NCBI GenBank assembly: GCA_902582165.1 | Contig: CACHQZ010000002.1 | Span: forward strand, 1-64,000 | Reading direction: 5' to 3' | DNA length: 64,000 nucleotides | Source: an uncultured Pelagibacteraceae bacterium | GTDB taxonomy: Bacteria; Pseudomonadota; Alphaproteobacteria; Pelagibacterales; Pelagibacteraceae | Shown here: piece by piece, positions 43,195 to 53,193 of the stretch | Layout of the letters: the number at the start of each line of letters is the position of its first letter | How positions within the stretch are numbered: position 1 is the stretch's first letter | The notes under the pieces: generated by a model | Database searches by the model: none | What the model was told of the DNA's origin: nothing | The model's input: only the letters and a program-made list of their open reading frames with translations | Made by a program: the position numbers and the translations under genes

Positions 43195-44560
43195 TTAATT
43201 TAAGTTTATTTCTTATCACGTAAAGAAATATAAGGGATGGTATCACCATTAAAGCTGTAAATATAAAAAAAATACCCCAGTCACCATTTAACCAATCAAC
43301 TAAAGCTCCAGACGATGCTGCTAAAGTTGTTCGTCCTGCTGTTCCGATGGATGCTAATAAAGCATATTGAGTTGCTGTGTAAGTTCTATCTACCAGCATC
43401 GAAATGAAAGCAACAAACGCAACTGTGGCAAAGGCTGCTGCCATATCGTCAAATATAACAGCTATAGCAAATAATAGCTCAGATTTACCTGACCAAGCCA
43501 ATAAAGAAAAAAGTAAATTCGTAGAGGCCATTAATATTCCTGAAACAAACATAGCTTTTATCACACCAGATCTAATAGCTAACAAACCACCTAGCAGAGT
43601 AAAAATTACTGTAGTTAACCATCCAAGACTTTTGGAATACAATGCTATATCTGTCTTAGTAAAACCAATTTCCTTATAGAAAATTACTGACATTCTACCA
43701 AGAAAAGCCTCCCCGATTTTAAAAAGAAAAATAAAAGCTAATATTGCTAAAGCAATATTAAAACCATTTTTTTTAAAAAAGCTTATAATAGGGCCTGCAA
43801 CTGTTCCAGTAAGCCATGCAGTAGTTTTTGTTAAAAGGTTTGAAGTACCTAATTTATCTTCAATCATTTTTTCAGTTCTTTTTTGAAACTCACTTCTATC
43901 TGTTTGTAAAGCTTCGTTTACAAACATTAAACCAATGTTGCAGGCTATAATTAGAGCTCCTAGAACAAGAAAAGTTAATTGCCAATAATTTTCAAAACCA
44001 AAATTTTGAAAGAATTCTGCTGATGTAAGGGCCACTACACCGCCTAACTTATATCCAGTCCACCAACCTACCACTGCCATTGCTGCACCAGCTTGCATAG
44101 ATTTTCCCTCGTTCTCCCCAATTTGTTCAATTCTTAATGCATCGACAGTTATATCTTGTGTAGCCGAGGCAATAGCAATTATAAGTCCAATACTTATTAC
44201 CAATGCCAAATTTGTAGACGGTTCAATAAAACTCCAAAAAATTAAACTAATTAGTATGATAGTTTGCATTAAAACAATCCATCCACGCCTATGACCAATT
44301 TTATTTGTTAACCAAGGAATTCTTACTCTATCTATAATTGGAGCCCATAAATAATTGAAAGCATAAACTGCAAAAATTAATCCAGCCCATCCTATAGTAC
44401 TTCTACTTAAACCATCTTCTTTCAACCAAAGACTTAGACTGCTTCCAATAATTACCCAGGGAAAACCACTTATCGCACCAAGCAATAATATTTTTATCAT
44501 TCTACTATCAAAATAAACAGAGAATGTTTCAGCAAGTGTTTGTTTTTTATATATTTCCAT
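43187..44560 (-). CDS. AmpG-like MFS transporter
   Basis: This 457-aa integral membrane protein belongs to the major facilitator superfamily, AmpG branch, which brings anhydro-muropeptides into the cytoplasm for recycling. About 12-14 helices are visible. Family features are GFPWVIIGSSLSLWLKEDGLS near the N-terminus, the FNYLWAPIIDRV segment near residue 70 (AmpG-type WAP-D motif) and the SATQDITVDALRIEQ motif near residue 135. It is followed by the NlpC/P60 gene (8-base overlap) and preceded by trkH (3-base gap). Recycling is inferred from the pair. Confidence 0.87.
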   Translation of the reverse strand: MEIYKKQTLAETFSVYFDSRMIKILLLGAISGFPWVIIGSSLSLWLKEDGLSRSTIGWAGLIFAVYAFNYLWAPIIDRVRIPWLTNKIGHRRGWIVLMQTIILISLIFWSFIEPSTNLALVISIGLIIAIASATQDITVDALRIEQIGENEGKSMQAGAAMAVVGWWTGYKLGGVVALTSAEFFQNFGFENYWQLTFLVLGALIIACNIGLMFVNEALQTDRSEFQKRTEKMIEDKLGTSNLLTKTTAWLTGTVAGPIISFFKKNGFNIALAILAFIFLFKIGEAFLGRMSVIFYKEIGFTKTDIALYSKSLGWLTTVIFTLLGGLLAIRSGVIKAMFVSGILMASTNLLFSLLAWSGKSELLFAIAVIFDDMAAAFATVAFVAFISMLVDRTYTATQYALLASIGTAGRTTLAASSGALVDWLNGDWGIFFIFTALMVIPSLIFLYVIRNKLKLND

Positions 44561-44563
44561 GAA

Positions 44564-46012
44564 TTAATTTCTCCAAAAAGATGGAAAGAAAAGTACTAGG
44601 ACAGCAAATAATTCTAATCTTCCGAGCAACATACCTGTTGCTAAAATCCATTTTGATAAATCTGGCAAACTTTTGTAATTTCCATCAGGTCCAATTATCT
44701 CACCTAATCCAGGTCCAACATTAGAAATCGAACTTGCAGCGCCAGATATTGCAGTTACAAAATCTAATCCACTTATAGAAAGAAGCATAGCAATAATTAG
44801 AAAAATAAATAAAAAAGAAAAAATAAAAATAATTACAGATCTTATAAAATCATCCGAAATTTTTTGATTATTATATTTTGTTATAATTATACTATTTGGA
44901 TAAATTAATTTCCTTACTTGGTTTTTAAGAAAAATTAAAAGCATTTGTAGTCTAAAAATTTTTATACCACATGCTGTTGAGCCAGCACATCCACCAATAA
45001 ACATCAAAAATAAGAAAAAAATTAAAGAAAATTTTCCCCATAGACCAAAGTCATCTGTGACGTAACCCGTGCCCGATAAAATAGAAATAACATTAAACGA
45101 AGAAATTCTTATTTTTTCAAATAAATTACTTTCATAATTAATAAATAATAAGTAAAGGAACATAACCAATATTGAAAAAGCTAATAAATAAACTAAACCC
45201 TTTATTTGTACATCTTGAAAAAATATTTTTTTATTTCCTTGAGAAAATTTTAGATAAGAGATGAAAGGTATACTGCCTAAAATAATAAATAAACTTGCAA
45301 TAATTTCAATGTTTGGATTTTTAAAAAAACCTATCGAGTCATTATGGGTTGAAAAACCACCTGTCGCTATAGTTGTCATTGCGTGACAAATGCTATCAAA
45401 TACTGTCATTCCAAATATCCAATAAAAAAAACCACAAAATAGTGTAAGAATTATGTAAGTTGAAATTATAATAGCGGCAACTTCGATTGTTCTTGGTAAA
45501 ATTTTTTCAGTGCTATCTGGACCTTCCATTTTAAAAAGCTGCATTCCACCTACTTTTAACAAGGGCAAAATTGTTATAGCCATTACAACAATACCAATTC
45601 CACCTAGCCATTGCATGATAGCTCTCCATAATAAGATGCTTTTAGGACTATTATCCAAGTCAGATATAATAGTTGCACCAGTAGTAGTTATGCCTGACAT
45701 ACTTTCAAAAAAAGCATCACTAAATGAAAATGTTTGACTTGATAACACAAAAGGAAGGCTTCCGAAAATCGCAACAGTTACCCAAGCAAGAGTTGAGAAT
45801 AAAAAAGTTTGTCTAAGGCTTAATCTTAAATCTTTTTCTAGATTTGCTAATACACATAAAATACCAATAAAAATTGTTACAAAAGAGGACGAGATAAAGC
45901 TGTGGCTATTCTCACTATATATAATTTGCATAGAATATGGCGCTAGCATTGAGAGCCCCAAAACAATGAGTAGTACGCCGATTAAGAAAAAAACTGTTTT
46001 GTTACTGTTCAT
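44564..46012 (-). CDS. trkH: TrkH family potassium uptake protein
   Basis: This membrane subunit of a Trk/Ktr-type potassium channel-transporter (482 aa) consists of four M1-P-M2 repeats. Selectivity-filter-like glycines are seen in the pore loops (SGITTTGATI, TIATGGFSTHN, GGCAGSTACGIKIFR and ISNVGPGLGE). The normal partner TrkA is not encoded nearby. It is the first gene of the minus-strand trkH-ampG-nlpC run, divergent from lysK across a 93-base gap. Confidence 0.94.
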   Translation of the reverse strand: MNSNKTVFFLIGVLLIVLGLSMLAPYSMQIIYSENSHSFISSSFVTIFIGILCVLANLEKDLRLSLRQTFLFSTLAWVTVAIFGSLPFVLSSQTFSFSDAFFESMSGITTTGATIISDLDNSPKSILLWRAIMQWLGGIGIVVMAITILPLLKVGGMQLFKMEGPDSTEKILPRTIEVAAIIISTYIILTLFCGFFYWIFGMTVFDSICHAMTTIATGGFSTHNDSIGFFKNPNIEIIASLFIILGSIPFISYLKFSQGNKKIFFQDVQIKGLVYLLAFSILVMFLYLLFINYESNLFEKIRISSFNVISILSGTGYVTDDFGLWGKFSLIFFLFLMFIGGCAGSTACGIKIFRLQMLLIFLKNQVRKLIYPNSIIITKYNNQKISDDFIRSVIIFIFSFLFIFLIIAMLLSISGLDFVTAISGAASSISNVGPGLGEIIGPDGNYKSLPDLSKWILATGMLLGRLELFAVLVLFFPSFWRN

Positions 46013-46105
46013 TAAAAATGAGATTATTTAAATAGTTTTAAAATTCAACTTAATATGACGTAATTATATCTGTATTTTGCATATAAAATTTAATAAACCA
46101 TTATT

Positions 46106-47674
46106 ATGTTAGATAATAACCTAGTTCAATCTACTTCATCTTGGCCATTTGTTGAAATTAGAAAGCTATTAAAAGATAGAAAAGATATAATAAAAAAAAA
46201 AGGTAGAATAACTTTCCAGACTGGTTATGGGCCAAGTGGATTACCGCATATAGGTACTTTTGGCGAGGTTGCTAGGACCACTATGATGATTAATGCTCTT
46301 AATCATATAGAAAAAATAAATCATGAACTTATTACTTTTTCTGATGACATGGATGGTCTAAGAAAAGTCCCGGATAATATTCCTAACGATCAAGTTTTAA
46401 AAGAAAATTTGGGAAAACCTTTAACAAATATTCCAGATCCATTTAAAAAATTTAATAGTTTTGGTGAACATAACAACGAAATGCTAAAAAAATTTTTAAA
46501 TAAATTTAAGTTTAAATTTACTTTTAAAAGTTCAACAGAAAATTATAAAAATGGTGTCTTTAATAATTCGCTGATAAGAGTTGCAGAAAAATATGAAGAT
46601 ATAATGAATATTATTTTACCGACTTTACGAGAGGAAAGAAGAAAAACATATTGTCCATTTTTACCGATATGCCCAAAAACAGGTAAGGTGTTGGAAATAC
46701 CATTATTAGAAATAAACAATACAACTGGAAAGGTAGTTTTTGACAATAAAGGAGAAAAAATAGAGACAAGTATTTTAGATGGTGAATGTAAATTACAATG
46801 GAAAGTTGATTGGGCCATGAGATGGTTCGCTTTTGATGTTGATTTTGAAATGTACGGCAAAGATTTAACCGAAAGTGCTATTTTATCCAATAAGATTTGT
46901 AAAACTCTCGGAAAAAATCCTCCAAACGGTTTCGCTTATGAACTTTTTTTAGACGAAAAAGGAGAAAAAATTTCTAAATCAAAAGGAAATGGAATTTCTA
47001 TTGATCAGTGGTTGAGATATGCTTCACCGGAAAGCTTGTCTTTATATATGTATCCAAATCCAAAAAGAGCCAAAAAACTTTATGCGGAGGTTGTGCCTAA
47101 AACAGTTGATGATTATTTAACAGGCATTGAAAAATATTCAAGTCAAAAAGAAAAAGATCAAATTTTAAATCCTGTTTGGCATGTTCATAATGGAAACCCA
47201 CCAGCAGAAAAAATCATAATGCCTTTTTCAATGTTGTTAAACTTAGTTGGGTCTAGCAATGCTGATAATAAAGAAGTTTTGTGGAGGTTCATAAATAGAT
47301 TTCATCAAGAGATTAAACCTAAAGATTATCCAATTTTAGATGGATTAACTGAGTATGCTATAAATTATTTTAAAGACAAAGTTGAGCCAAATAAAAAATT
47401 TAAAAAGCCTTCATCAAATGAGAGGAAGGCTTTAGAAAATCTTGTTAAAAAATTATCTGAAATTAAACAAAACTTAACACCCGAGGAAATACAAACTATT
47501 GTTTATGCAATTGGTAAAAAAAATGGGTATGAACAAAATCTAAGAGATTGGTTTAAATTAATTTACGAAGTTGTATTTGGAGAAGAAAATGGTCCTAGAA
47601 TGGGTTATTTTGTCAGCTTCTTTGGATTAAAAGAGACAATTGATTTAATGAAAGATAAAATAAGTAAAAATTAA
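46106..47674 (+). CDS. lysK: Lysyl-tRNA synthetase, class I
   Basis: This Rossmann-fold class I LysRS (archaeal-type LysK) is the kind found in many Alphaproteobacteria in place of the class II enzyme. The HIGH-like motif is GLPHIGTFGE near residue 45, and the KMSKS-like motif KISKSKGNG near residue 287. A helical-bundle C-terminal domain completes 522 aa. It is the first gene on the plus strand here, overlapping pyrD by one base (TAATG). Confidence 0.96.
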   Translation: MLDNNLVQSTSSWPFVEIRKLLKDRKDIIKKKGRITFQTGYGPSGLPHIGTFGEVARTTMMINALNHIEKINHELITFSDDMDGLRKVPDNIPNDQVLKENLGKPLTNIPDPFKKFNSFGEHNNEMLKKFLNKFKFKFTFKSSTENYKNGVFNNSLIRVAEKYEDIMNIILPTLREERRKTYCPFLPICPKTGKVLEIPLLEINNTTGKVVFDNKGEKIETSILDGECKLQWKVDWAMRWFAFDVDFEMYGKDLTESAILSNKICKTLGKNPPNGFAYELFLDEKGEKISKSKGNGISIDQWLRYASPESLSLYMYPNPKRAKKLYAEVVPKTVDDYLTGIEKYSSQKEKDQILNPVWHVHNGNPPAEKIIMPFSMLLNLVGSSNADNKEVLWRFINRFHQEIKPKDYPILDGLTEYAINYFKDKVEPNKKFKKPSSNERKALENLVKKLSEIKQNLTPEEIQTIVYAIGKKNGYEQNLRDWFKLIYEVVFGEENGPRMGYFVSFFGLKETIDLMKDKISKN

Positions 47675-48720
47675 TGTTTTCAATTTTAAGACCTTATATA
47701 TTTTCGTTAGACCCTGAGGTAGCACACGATTTAGCTATAAAATCTTTGAAAGTAAATATTTTTCCAAAAAGTTTTTTTAAAGTAGAAAGTGAGGAAATGC
47801 TTGAAACTAATCTTTTAGGAAAAACAATTTCAAACCCAATTGGTTTAGCAGCTGGTTTTGATAAAAGTGCTGAAGTTTATAACTCCCTTTTTAAATTTGG
47901 CTTTGGTTTTATTGAAGTGGGCACTGTTACTCCAAAACAACAATTAGGAAATCCAAAACCAAGAATTTTTAGGCTAGAAAAAGACCATGCGCTTATTAAT
48001 CGTCTAGGGTTTAATAATCATGGGTCAGAAACTGTGTCAAAAAGAATATCGAGCAATCGGCCTGATGGGTTTTTAGGAATTAATATTGGGCCAAATAAAG
48101 AAACAAAAAATAAAGAAGATGATTATTATATTTGTCTCTCAAGACTTGGAATGTACGCCGGATATGTAACAATTAACATCTCCTCCCCAAACACCGAAGG
48201 TTTAAGAGATTTTCATGGCCAAAGGGAGATGAAAAAACTTTTATCTGGAATAAATAAAATCATAAAAGAAAAAAAAATTGACTGTCCGATAGCAATAAAA
48301 ATATCACCTGATATTAATGATAATGAAATAAGCAAAATAGTAGAATTAGTAAGCAGCCATAAAATACAAAGTATAATAGTTTCTAATACAACAGACGGCA
48401 ATCGTGATAATCTTTCTGATATAAAAAGACATGAAGTTGGCGGTTTATCAGGACAACCTCTTAAAGATATTTCAACAAACCTAATTAAAAAATTCTATAA
48501 AGAAACCAAGGGTAGCATTAAGATAATAGGAGTAGGCGGAGTGGACTCTGGAGAAAGTGCTTTTGAAAAAATAACTGCAGGTGCTAATGCAGTACAACTT
48601 TACACAGGTATGGTCTATAAAGGGCCAGGAATTGTTAAAGAGATTAAAAAAGACTTAATATCAATTCTAAAAAAGGAAAATCTTAAAAATGTTAGTGAAG
48701 CAGTTGGAATTAACGCTTGA
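47674..48720 (+). CDS. pyrD: Dihydroorotate dehydrogenase (quinone), class 2
   Basis: This membrane-associated flavoenzyme oxidises dihydroorotate to orotate in pyrimidine synthesis using quinone. The N-terminal two-helix quinone-binding segment (ILRPYIFSLDPEVAHDLAI) marks class 2. The FMN barrel shows GLAAGFDKSAEV, the catalytic serine in NISSPNTEGLRD, and the C-terminal phosphate-binding GVGGVDSGESAFEKITAGA. Length 348 aa is normal. It is coupled to lysK upstream and followed by rpmB after 41 bases. Confidence 0.96.
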   Translation: MFSILRPYIFSLDPEVAHDLAIKSLKVNIFPKSFFKVESEEMLETNLLGKTISNPIGLAAGFDKSAEVYNSLFKFGFGFIEVGTVTPKQQLGNPKPRIFRLEKDHALINRLGFNNHGSETVSKRISSNRPDGFLGINIGPNKETKNKEDDYYICLSRLGMYAGYVTINISSPNTEGLRDFHGQREMKKLLSGINKIIKEKKIDCPIAIKISPDINDNEISKIVELVSSHKIQSIIVSNTTDGNRDNLSDIKRHEVGGLSGQPLKDISTNLIKKFYKETKGSIKIIGVGGVDSGESAFEKITAGANAVQLYTGMVYKGPGIVKEIKKDLISILKKENLKNVSEAVGINA

Positions 48721-48761
48721 CCCGAAGGTATACAAGAATTATATAACACCAGGAAAAAATT

Positions 48762-49040
48762 ATGTCTAAAAGATGCGAATTAACAGGAATATCACCTTTA
48801 AAAGGTCATAACGTAAGTCACGCCAAAAACAAAACTAAAAGACGGTTTTTGCCGAATTTAAAGAAAGTGACTTTTAGAAGTGATATATTAAAAAAGAATA
48901 TAAAGCTTAACGTGGCTAACGCTGCCTTAAGAACAGTCGACTTTAAAGGTGGGCTAGATAAGTTTCTTGAAACAGCAAAGTCTGCAAAATTATCAAAAAA
49001 AGTAAAAAAAATTAAAGCATCTATCTCAGCGAAAATATAA
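48762..49040 (+). CDS. rpmB: Ribosomal protein L28
   Basis: This 92-aa large-subunit ribosomal protein has the family opening MSKRCELTG and the N-terminal segment GHNVSHAKNKTKRRFLPNL. The zinc-ligand cysteines seen in some L28 paralogues are not present apart from C5. A CAGGA ribosome site precedes the ATG. One base separates it from the queuosine-precursor transporter gene. Confidence 0.97.
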   Translation: MSKRCELTGISPLKGHNVSHAKNKTKRRFLPNLKKVTFRSDILKKNIKLNVANAALRTVDFKGGLDKFLETAKSAKLSKKVKKIKASISAKI

Positions 49041-49041
49041 C

Positions 49042-49611
49042 ATGAATTTATATTACAAACTATCAGTTTTGATGGGTGTCATAGTCGTAATATCTAATTA
49101 CTTAGTTCAATTTCCTGTTGAATATTTAGGCTTAGAAGAGATTTTGACTTATGGTGCTTTCAGTTATCCAGTGACTTTTTTAATAACTGACCTAGCCAAT
49201 CGAGCTTATGGAAAAGTGGTAGCAAGAAAAGTAGTATATATTGGTTTTATTATTGGAATATTACTCACAACTTTCGTTTCTACGAATTTTTCTGATATGA
49301 TTTCAATTAGGATCGCAATTGGTTCTGGAGTAGCGTTTTTTATTGCTCAAAATTTAGATGTTCAAATATTTGATCGTTTAAGAAAAAAAAGTTGGTTTGT
49401 TGCTCCACTTATTTCATCTGTGGTAGGATCGGCAATAGATACTTTTTTATTTTTTTCTATAGCTTTCTATTCAACCGGAATTCCGTGGGTGACTTTGGCC
49501 TTTGGAGACTTAATAGTTAAATTACTAATAACAGCTATAATGTTGATTCCTTTCAGAATATTACTTTTTAGAATTAAAGATTTTAAAGATGTGAAAGTTT
49601 CTAGAATTTAG
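49042..49611 (+). CDS. Queuosine precursor transporter (YhhQ/VUT family)
   Basis: This small membrane protein (189 aa, about six hydrophobic helices) belongs to the vitamin-uptake/YhhQ family that imports queuosine precursors such as preQ0/preQ1. The family motif is seen in GAFSYPVTFLITDLANRAYG near residue 48, with the later segment SSVVGSAIDTFLFFSIAF near residue 130. It follows rpmB directly, and its stop is two bases from the convergent cobT stop. Import would fit a streamlined genome that salvages the precursor, but the local context gives no tgt or que gene to confirm it. Confidence 0.9.
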   Translation: MNLYYKLSVLMGVIVVISNYLVQFPVEYLGLEEILTYGAFSYPVTFLITDLANRAYGKVVARKVVYIGFIIGILLTTFVSTNFSDMISIRIAIGSGVAFFIAQNLDVQIFDRLRKKSWFVAPLISSVVGSAIDTFLFFSIAFYSTGIPWVTLAFGDLIVKLLITAIMLIPFRILLFRIKDFKDVKVSRI

Positions 49612-49613
49612 AT

Positions 49614-51413
49614 CTAATGCAAAGTTTTATTTTTTTTTTCTACAAATAAATCTGTTAATTGATTTATCATTACATCACCTAAATCTTGTACATCAGTAAT
49701 TTTGACTGCTCTACTATAATATCTTGTAACATCATGGCCAATACCTATAGCTAATAATTCAATGTTAGATTTTTCCTCTATCCACTTAACAGTTTTTTTT
49801 AAGTTTGATTCTAAATAATCACTAGTGTTAGTTGACAAAGTCGAGTCATCTACTGGAGCACCATCAGAAATAACCATTAATATTTTTCTATCTTCTTTTC
49901 GTTTACTCATTTTATTGAATGCCCATTTTAAAGCTTCCCCATCAATATTTTCTTTAAGCAAACCTTCTTTCAACATGAGACCCATATTATTTTTAGATTG
50001 TCTCCATTGATTATCAGCAGATTTGTAAACAATATGCCTTAAATCATTTAACCTTCCGGGAAAACTAGGCTTATCATTTTTCATCCATTTTTCTCTCGAA
50101 GACCCACCTTTCCAATGTTTAGTTGTAAATCCAAGTATCTCTACCTTAACCATACACCTCTCTAAAGTTCTTGACAAAATATCTGCACAAATAGCAGCAA
50201 CAGAAATTGGCTTGCCTCTCATTGAACCCGAATTATCAATTAGTATTGTAACCAAAGTGTCTTTAAATTCGATATCCTTTTCCTTTTTGAAAGAAAGTGA
50301 ATTAAACGGATCCATTATAATTCTTGGAAGTTTTGATGTATCTAACAAGCCCTCTTCTAAATCAAAGTTCCATGATCTATTCTGTTTCGCTAATAATTTT
50401 CTTTGTAATTTATTTGCTAATTTAGATATAAAATTTTTTAATTGAAGCAACTGTTGATCTAGGTTTCTCCTAAGTCTTGCCATTTCATCTGCGTTTTCGA
50501 GATCTTCTGCTTTAATTATTTCATCGAATTCTTCCGTATAAGACTTATATTTCAAATCACCAAAATTAGTTTTACCTCTCTTTTTAAACTCTGGTCTAGA
50601 GCTGTCCTCTATTTCTACCTCTTCTCGAGTCTTATCAGCGTCCTTTGTCTCATTTTCTATATCTGGTACTCCACTATCAATTGACATTTCCTCTTGTTTT
50701 TCAGATTTTTCTTTTGTTTCTTGTTCCTGATTTTGAGGTTTAGTTTGCTTATCCTCATTTTCATTTTCTCTGTCCTTTTTTTCCTCTTCGTTAATATTCT
50801 CATCTAAACTCATATTGGAGATTAGCTGAGAAACTAAGCAATTAAACTTTTCTTGATCTAAAGTAAGATCTTTAAGTTCAGCAATTTTATTTTTAAATTG
50901 ATCATTCAGATCTTTTTTGTATGTTTTTAATTTCTTCTCTATTGTGTTTTCGTTTCTAAAATCTAAGAATTTCACTCTTAAAAAATTTTCAAAAGACTCT
51001 ACTATTTTATCCTCGCTGCTTTTAAGATCTAAGCCAGTTATTCGCTTGTGATAAAATTTTTCAATATTATTTTTTACACCTTTAAAATAATTTGTTCCGA
51101 TTTTTTCACACCTAATTTTTTCAGAAATTTTATAAAGCTTTTTCGCTATATTCCCTTGAGGCTCATATTTATTTAAAGTTTTATTATCTGAGAACCTTAG
51201 TATTAGGGATTTGGAGTCTGCTACCGCTCTAATTTCTTCAAAGTTTAAACTATTATTTGAGCTATCTAGATCTGGTAATCTAATTGAATTTCCTGGTGAT
51301 TTTACTGACTGGCTCCCGAAAGAAACTTCAATTTTTTGGGAATTAGATATTGATCTAATAGTAGAACTAATTGCGGTTTTAAAATCTTCAAATTTTTCTT
51401 TTTTAGAATTCAC
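49614..51413 (-). CDS. cobT: CobT-like VWA protein (cobaltochelatase subunit family)
   Basis: This CobT-type protein (599 aa) has an N-terminal helical region, a central highly acidic Glu/Lys-rich linker (about residues 200-280), and a C-terminal von Willebrand A domain with a complete MIDAS motif (DNSGSMRG near residue 394, SDGAPVDDS near residue 517). In aerobic B12 synthesis CobT works with the AAA+ CobS and CobN to insert cobalt. CobS is encoded immediately upstream, but no cobN or other cobalamin gene is in the window. The pair may therefore serve another MoxR/VWA-type metal-insertion or remodelling task; the symbol reflects family only. Confidence 0.9.
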   Translation of the reverse strand: MNSKKEKFEDFKTAISSTIRSISNSQKIEVSFGSQSVKSPGNSIRLPDLDSSNNSLNFEEIRAVADSKSLILRFSDNKTLNKYEPQGNIAKKLYKISEKIRCEKIGTNYFKGVKNNIEKFYHKRITGLDLKSSEDKIVESFENFLRVKFLDFRNENTIEKKLKTYKKDLNDQFKNKIAELKDLTLDQEKFNCLVSQLISNMSLDENINEEEKKDRENENEDKQTKPQNQEQETKEKSEKQEEMSIDSGVPDIENETKDADKTREEVEIEDSSRPEFKKRGKTNFGDLKYKSYTEEFDEIIKAEDLENADEMARLRRNLDQQLLQLKNFISKLANKLQRKLLAKQNRSWNFDLEEGLLDTSKLPRIIMDPFNSLSFKKEKDIEFKDTLVTILIDNSGSMRGKPISVAAICADILSRTLERCMVKVEILGFTTKHWKGGSSREKWMKNDKPSFPGRLNDLRHIVYKSADNQWRQSKNNMGLMLKEGLLKENIDGEALKWAFNKMSKRKEDRKILMVISDGAPVDDSTLSTNTSDYLESNLKKTVKWIEEKSNIELLAIGIGHDVTRYYSRAVKITDVQDLGDVMINQLTDLFVEKKNKTLH

Positions 51414-51415
51414 TT

Positions 51416-52393
51416 TTATAATGAAACATTTATTGATGACTCAGGAAGATCTTCACCAAAACATCTTTGATAATACTCTGAAATTATTTTTTTTTCCAAT
51501 TCATCACATTTATTCATGAATGTAATTCTGAAGGCATAACCCTTGTCTTTAAAAATATTTGTGTTTTCAGCCCAATGTAAAACTGTTCTTGGGCTCATAA
51601 CTGTCGATATATCTCCTAAAATAAACCCTTTACGAGTTAAGTCCGCAACTTTTATCATATTTGATAAGATTTCTTTTCCTTCTTTATTATTAAATACTTT
51701 GTTTTTGGCTAATATAATTTCTAATTCTTTTTCAAAAGGTAAATAATTTAATGTTGACACAACATTCCATCTATCCATTTGACCTTGATTAATTTGTTGG
51801 GTTCCATGGTAAAGTCCAGTTGTATCTCCAAGACCTACAGTGTTGGTAGTTGCAAATATTCTAAAAAAATCGTGTTGCTCTAAAACCTTATTTTTATCGA
51901 GTAGTGTAAATTTACCATCACTTTCAAGCACCCTTTGGATTACAAACATCACGTCAGGTCTGCCAGCATCATATTCATCAAATACAAGTGCAACTGGATT
52001 TTGTATTGACCACGGAAGTATGCCCTCTTTAAACTCAGTTATTTGTTTTCCATCTTTTAAAACAATTGCGTCTTTTCCTATTAAATCAATTCTACTGATA
52101 TGACTGTCTAAATTTACTCTTACACATGGCCAGTTCAATCTTGCAGCCACTTGTTCTATATGAGTTGATTTACCTGTTCCATGATAGCCTTGAATTAAAA
52201 CACGTTTATTAAAAGAAAAACCTGCAAGAATAGCTAGTGTGGTATCCTTATCAAATTGATAATCAGGATCAATTTTAGGGACATAATCATTTTTTTTTGA
52301 AAACGCTCCTACCTTCATATCACTATCAAAACCAAAAGTTTGTTTTACAGATAGTTTGATGTCAGGTTTTTGTAAAAATTGTTCTGAGTTCAT
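51416..52393 (-). CDS. cobS: CobS-like AAA+ ATPase (cobaltochelatase subunit family)
   Basis: This MoxR-type AAA+ ATPase has 325 aa. A short N-terminal segment containing the CobS-type motif [15 protein letters not shown] precedes Walker [10 protein letters not shown] near residue 70, Walker [11 protein letters not shown] near residue 133 and sensor 1 FATTNTVG near residue 185. The sequence retains the CobS hallmark DYQFDKDTT opening. It forms hexameric rings with CobT in known systems. It overlaps the DnaJ-domain gene by 4 bases and precedes cobT by two, making a three-gene operon. Confidence 0.93.
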   Translation of the reverse strand: MNSEQFLQKPDIKLSVKQTFGFDSDMKVGAFSKKNDYVPKIDPDYQFDKDTTLAILAGFSFNKRVLIQGYHGTGKSTHIEQVAARLNWPCVRVNLDSHISRIDLIGKDAIVLKDGKQITEFKEGILPWSIQNPVALVFDEYDAGRPDVMFVIQRVLESDGKFTLLDKNKVLEQHDFFRIFATTNTVGLGDTTGLYHGTQQINQGQMDRWNVVSTLNYLPFEKELEIILAKNKVFNNKEGKEILSNMIKVADLTRKGFILGDISTVMSPRTVLHWAENTNIFKDKGYAFRITFMNKCDELEKKIISEYYQRCFGEDLPESSINVSL

Positions 52394-52905
52394 TTTTTAC
52401 CTAAAGTTTTTTTTAGTTGACTGTAAGCTAAAGTAATTTTTTTTAACTTATCTTCATATTTCTTACTTCCTTGATTTTTATCAGGATGATATTTTTTTAC
52501 AAGTTCTTTAAATCGAGAGTGTATTTTATCCCATTTTACATCATCATTTAGATCCAAAACATTAAGGGCATCTTTGTCAGTTTGAGAAATTTTAGTTTTT
52601 TTAAAATCTTTAAAATTTGAACTTTTGAAAATATTTAATTTGTCGTCTAAAGCGTTATTCCATAAAATATTAAAAAAATTATCAGAAGACCCAAATTTTT
52701 TTGTAGCTTTATGCCAGGTTAAATCTGACTTTATGAAAAACTCAATTTCTTGATCATTCATATTTTGGAAATAATTCCAATTTTTGTTGAATTCTTTTAT
52801 ATGTGTTAAACAGAGTAGCCTGTACTTTTTGCTATTATCTCTTTCAACAGGAGCTTTATAAGAACCAATTTCCTTACAATTTTTCCAATCACAAATAATT
52901 TTCAT
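52390..52905 (-). CDS. DnaJ-domain protein adjacent to CobS
   Basis: This 171-aa protein has a C-terminal J domain (about residues 108-168) with the HPD motif in VKKYHPDKNQGSKKYE, needed to stimulate Hsp70. The N-terminal half carries Cys/His residues (CDWKNCKEIG, LLCLTHI) that could form a small metal site, followed by a helical segment with the NWNYFQNM motif. It is not a full DnaJ (no Gly/Phe or zinc-finger domain). The 4-base overlap with cobS indicates a joint role, perhaps bringing DnaK to the CobS/CobT machine; this is inference. Confidence 0.88.
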   Translation of the reverse strand: MKIICDWKNCKEIGSYKAPVERDNSKKYRLLCLTHIKEFNKNWNYFQNMNDQEIEFFIKSDLTWHKATKKFGSSDNFFNILWNNALDDKLNIFKSSNFKDFKKTKISQTDKDALNVLDLNDDVKWDKIHSRFKELVKKYHPDKNQGSKKYEDKLKKITLAYSQLKKTLGKK

Positions 52906-52935
52906 TAATTAGTTCTATATAGTAAAACCATAAAA

Positions 52936-53193
52936 ATGAAAAATTATTTTAATCAATTAGAAAAAAAACTTTCTAAAGAGATAAAATTAGAAAATATAGA
53001 AATTATTGACAATTCACACAAACATAAGGGTCACAAATTTTATTCTGAAGAAAAATTTCACTTACACTTAAAAGTTAAATCAATATATTTAAATTCAATT
53101 TCTAGAATAAATGCTCAAAAAATAATAATGAGAGTTCTTAAAGAAGATTTAAAATCAAAAATCCATGCACTCGAAATTAGTATAGAGCAATAA
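52936..53193 (+). CDS. BolA family protein
   Basis: This 85-aa class II KH-like fold protein has the conserved His and acidic pattern IIDNSHKHKGHKFYSEEKFH near residues 24-43 and the helix SRINAQKIIMRVL. BolA proteins bind monothiol glutaredoxins and Fe-S clusters and affect iron regulation and envelope traits. No glutaredoxin gene is adjacent here. It starts 30 bases from the divergent DnaJ-domain gene, and its 3' end overlaps the convergent aroB gene by 17 bases. Confidence 0.92.
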   Translation: MKNYFNQLEKKLSKEIKLENIEIIDNSHKHKGHKFYSEEKFHLHLKVKSIYLNSISRINAQKIIMRVLKEDLKSKIHALEISIEQ

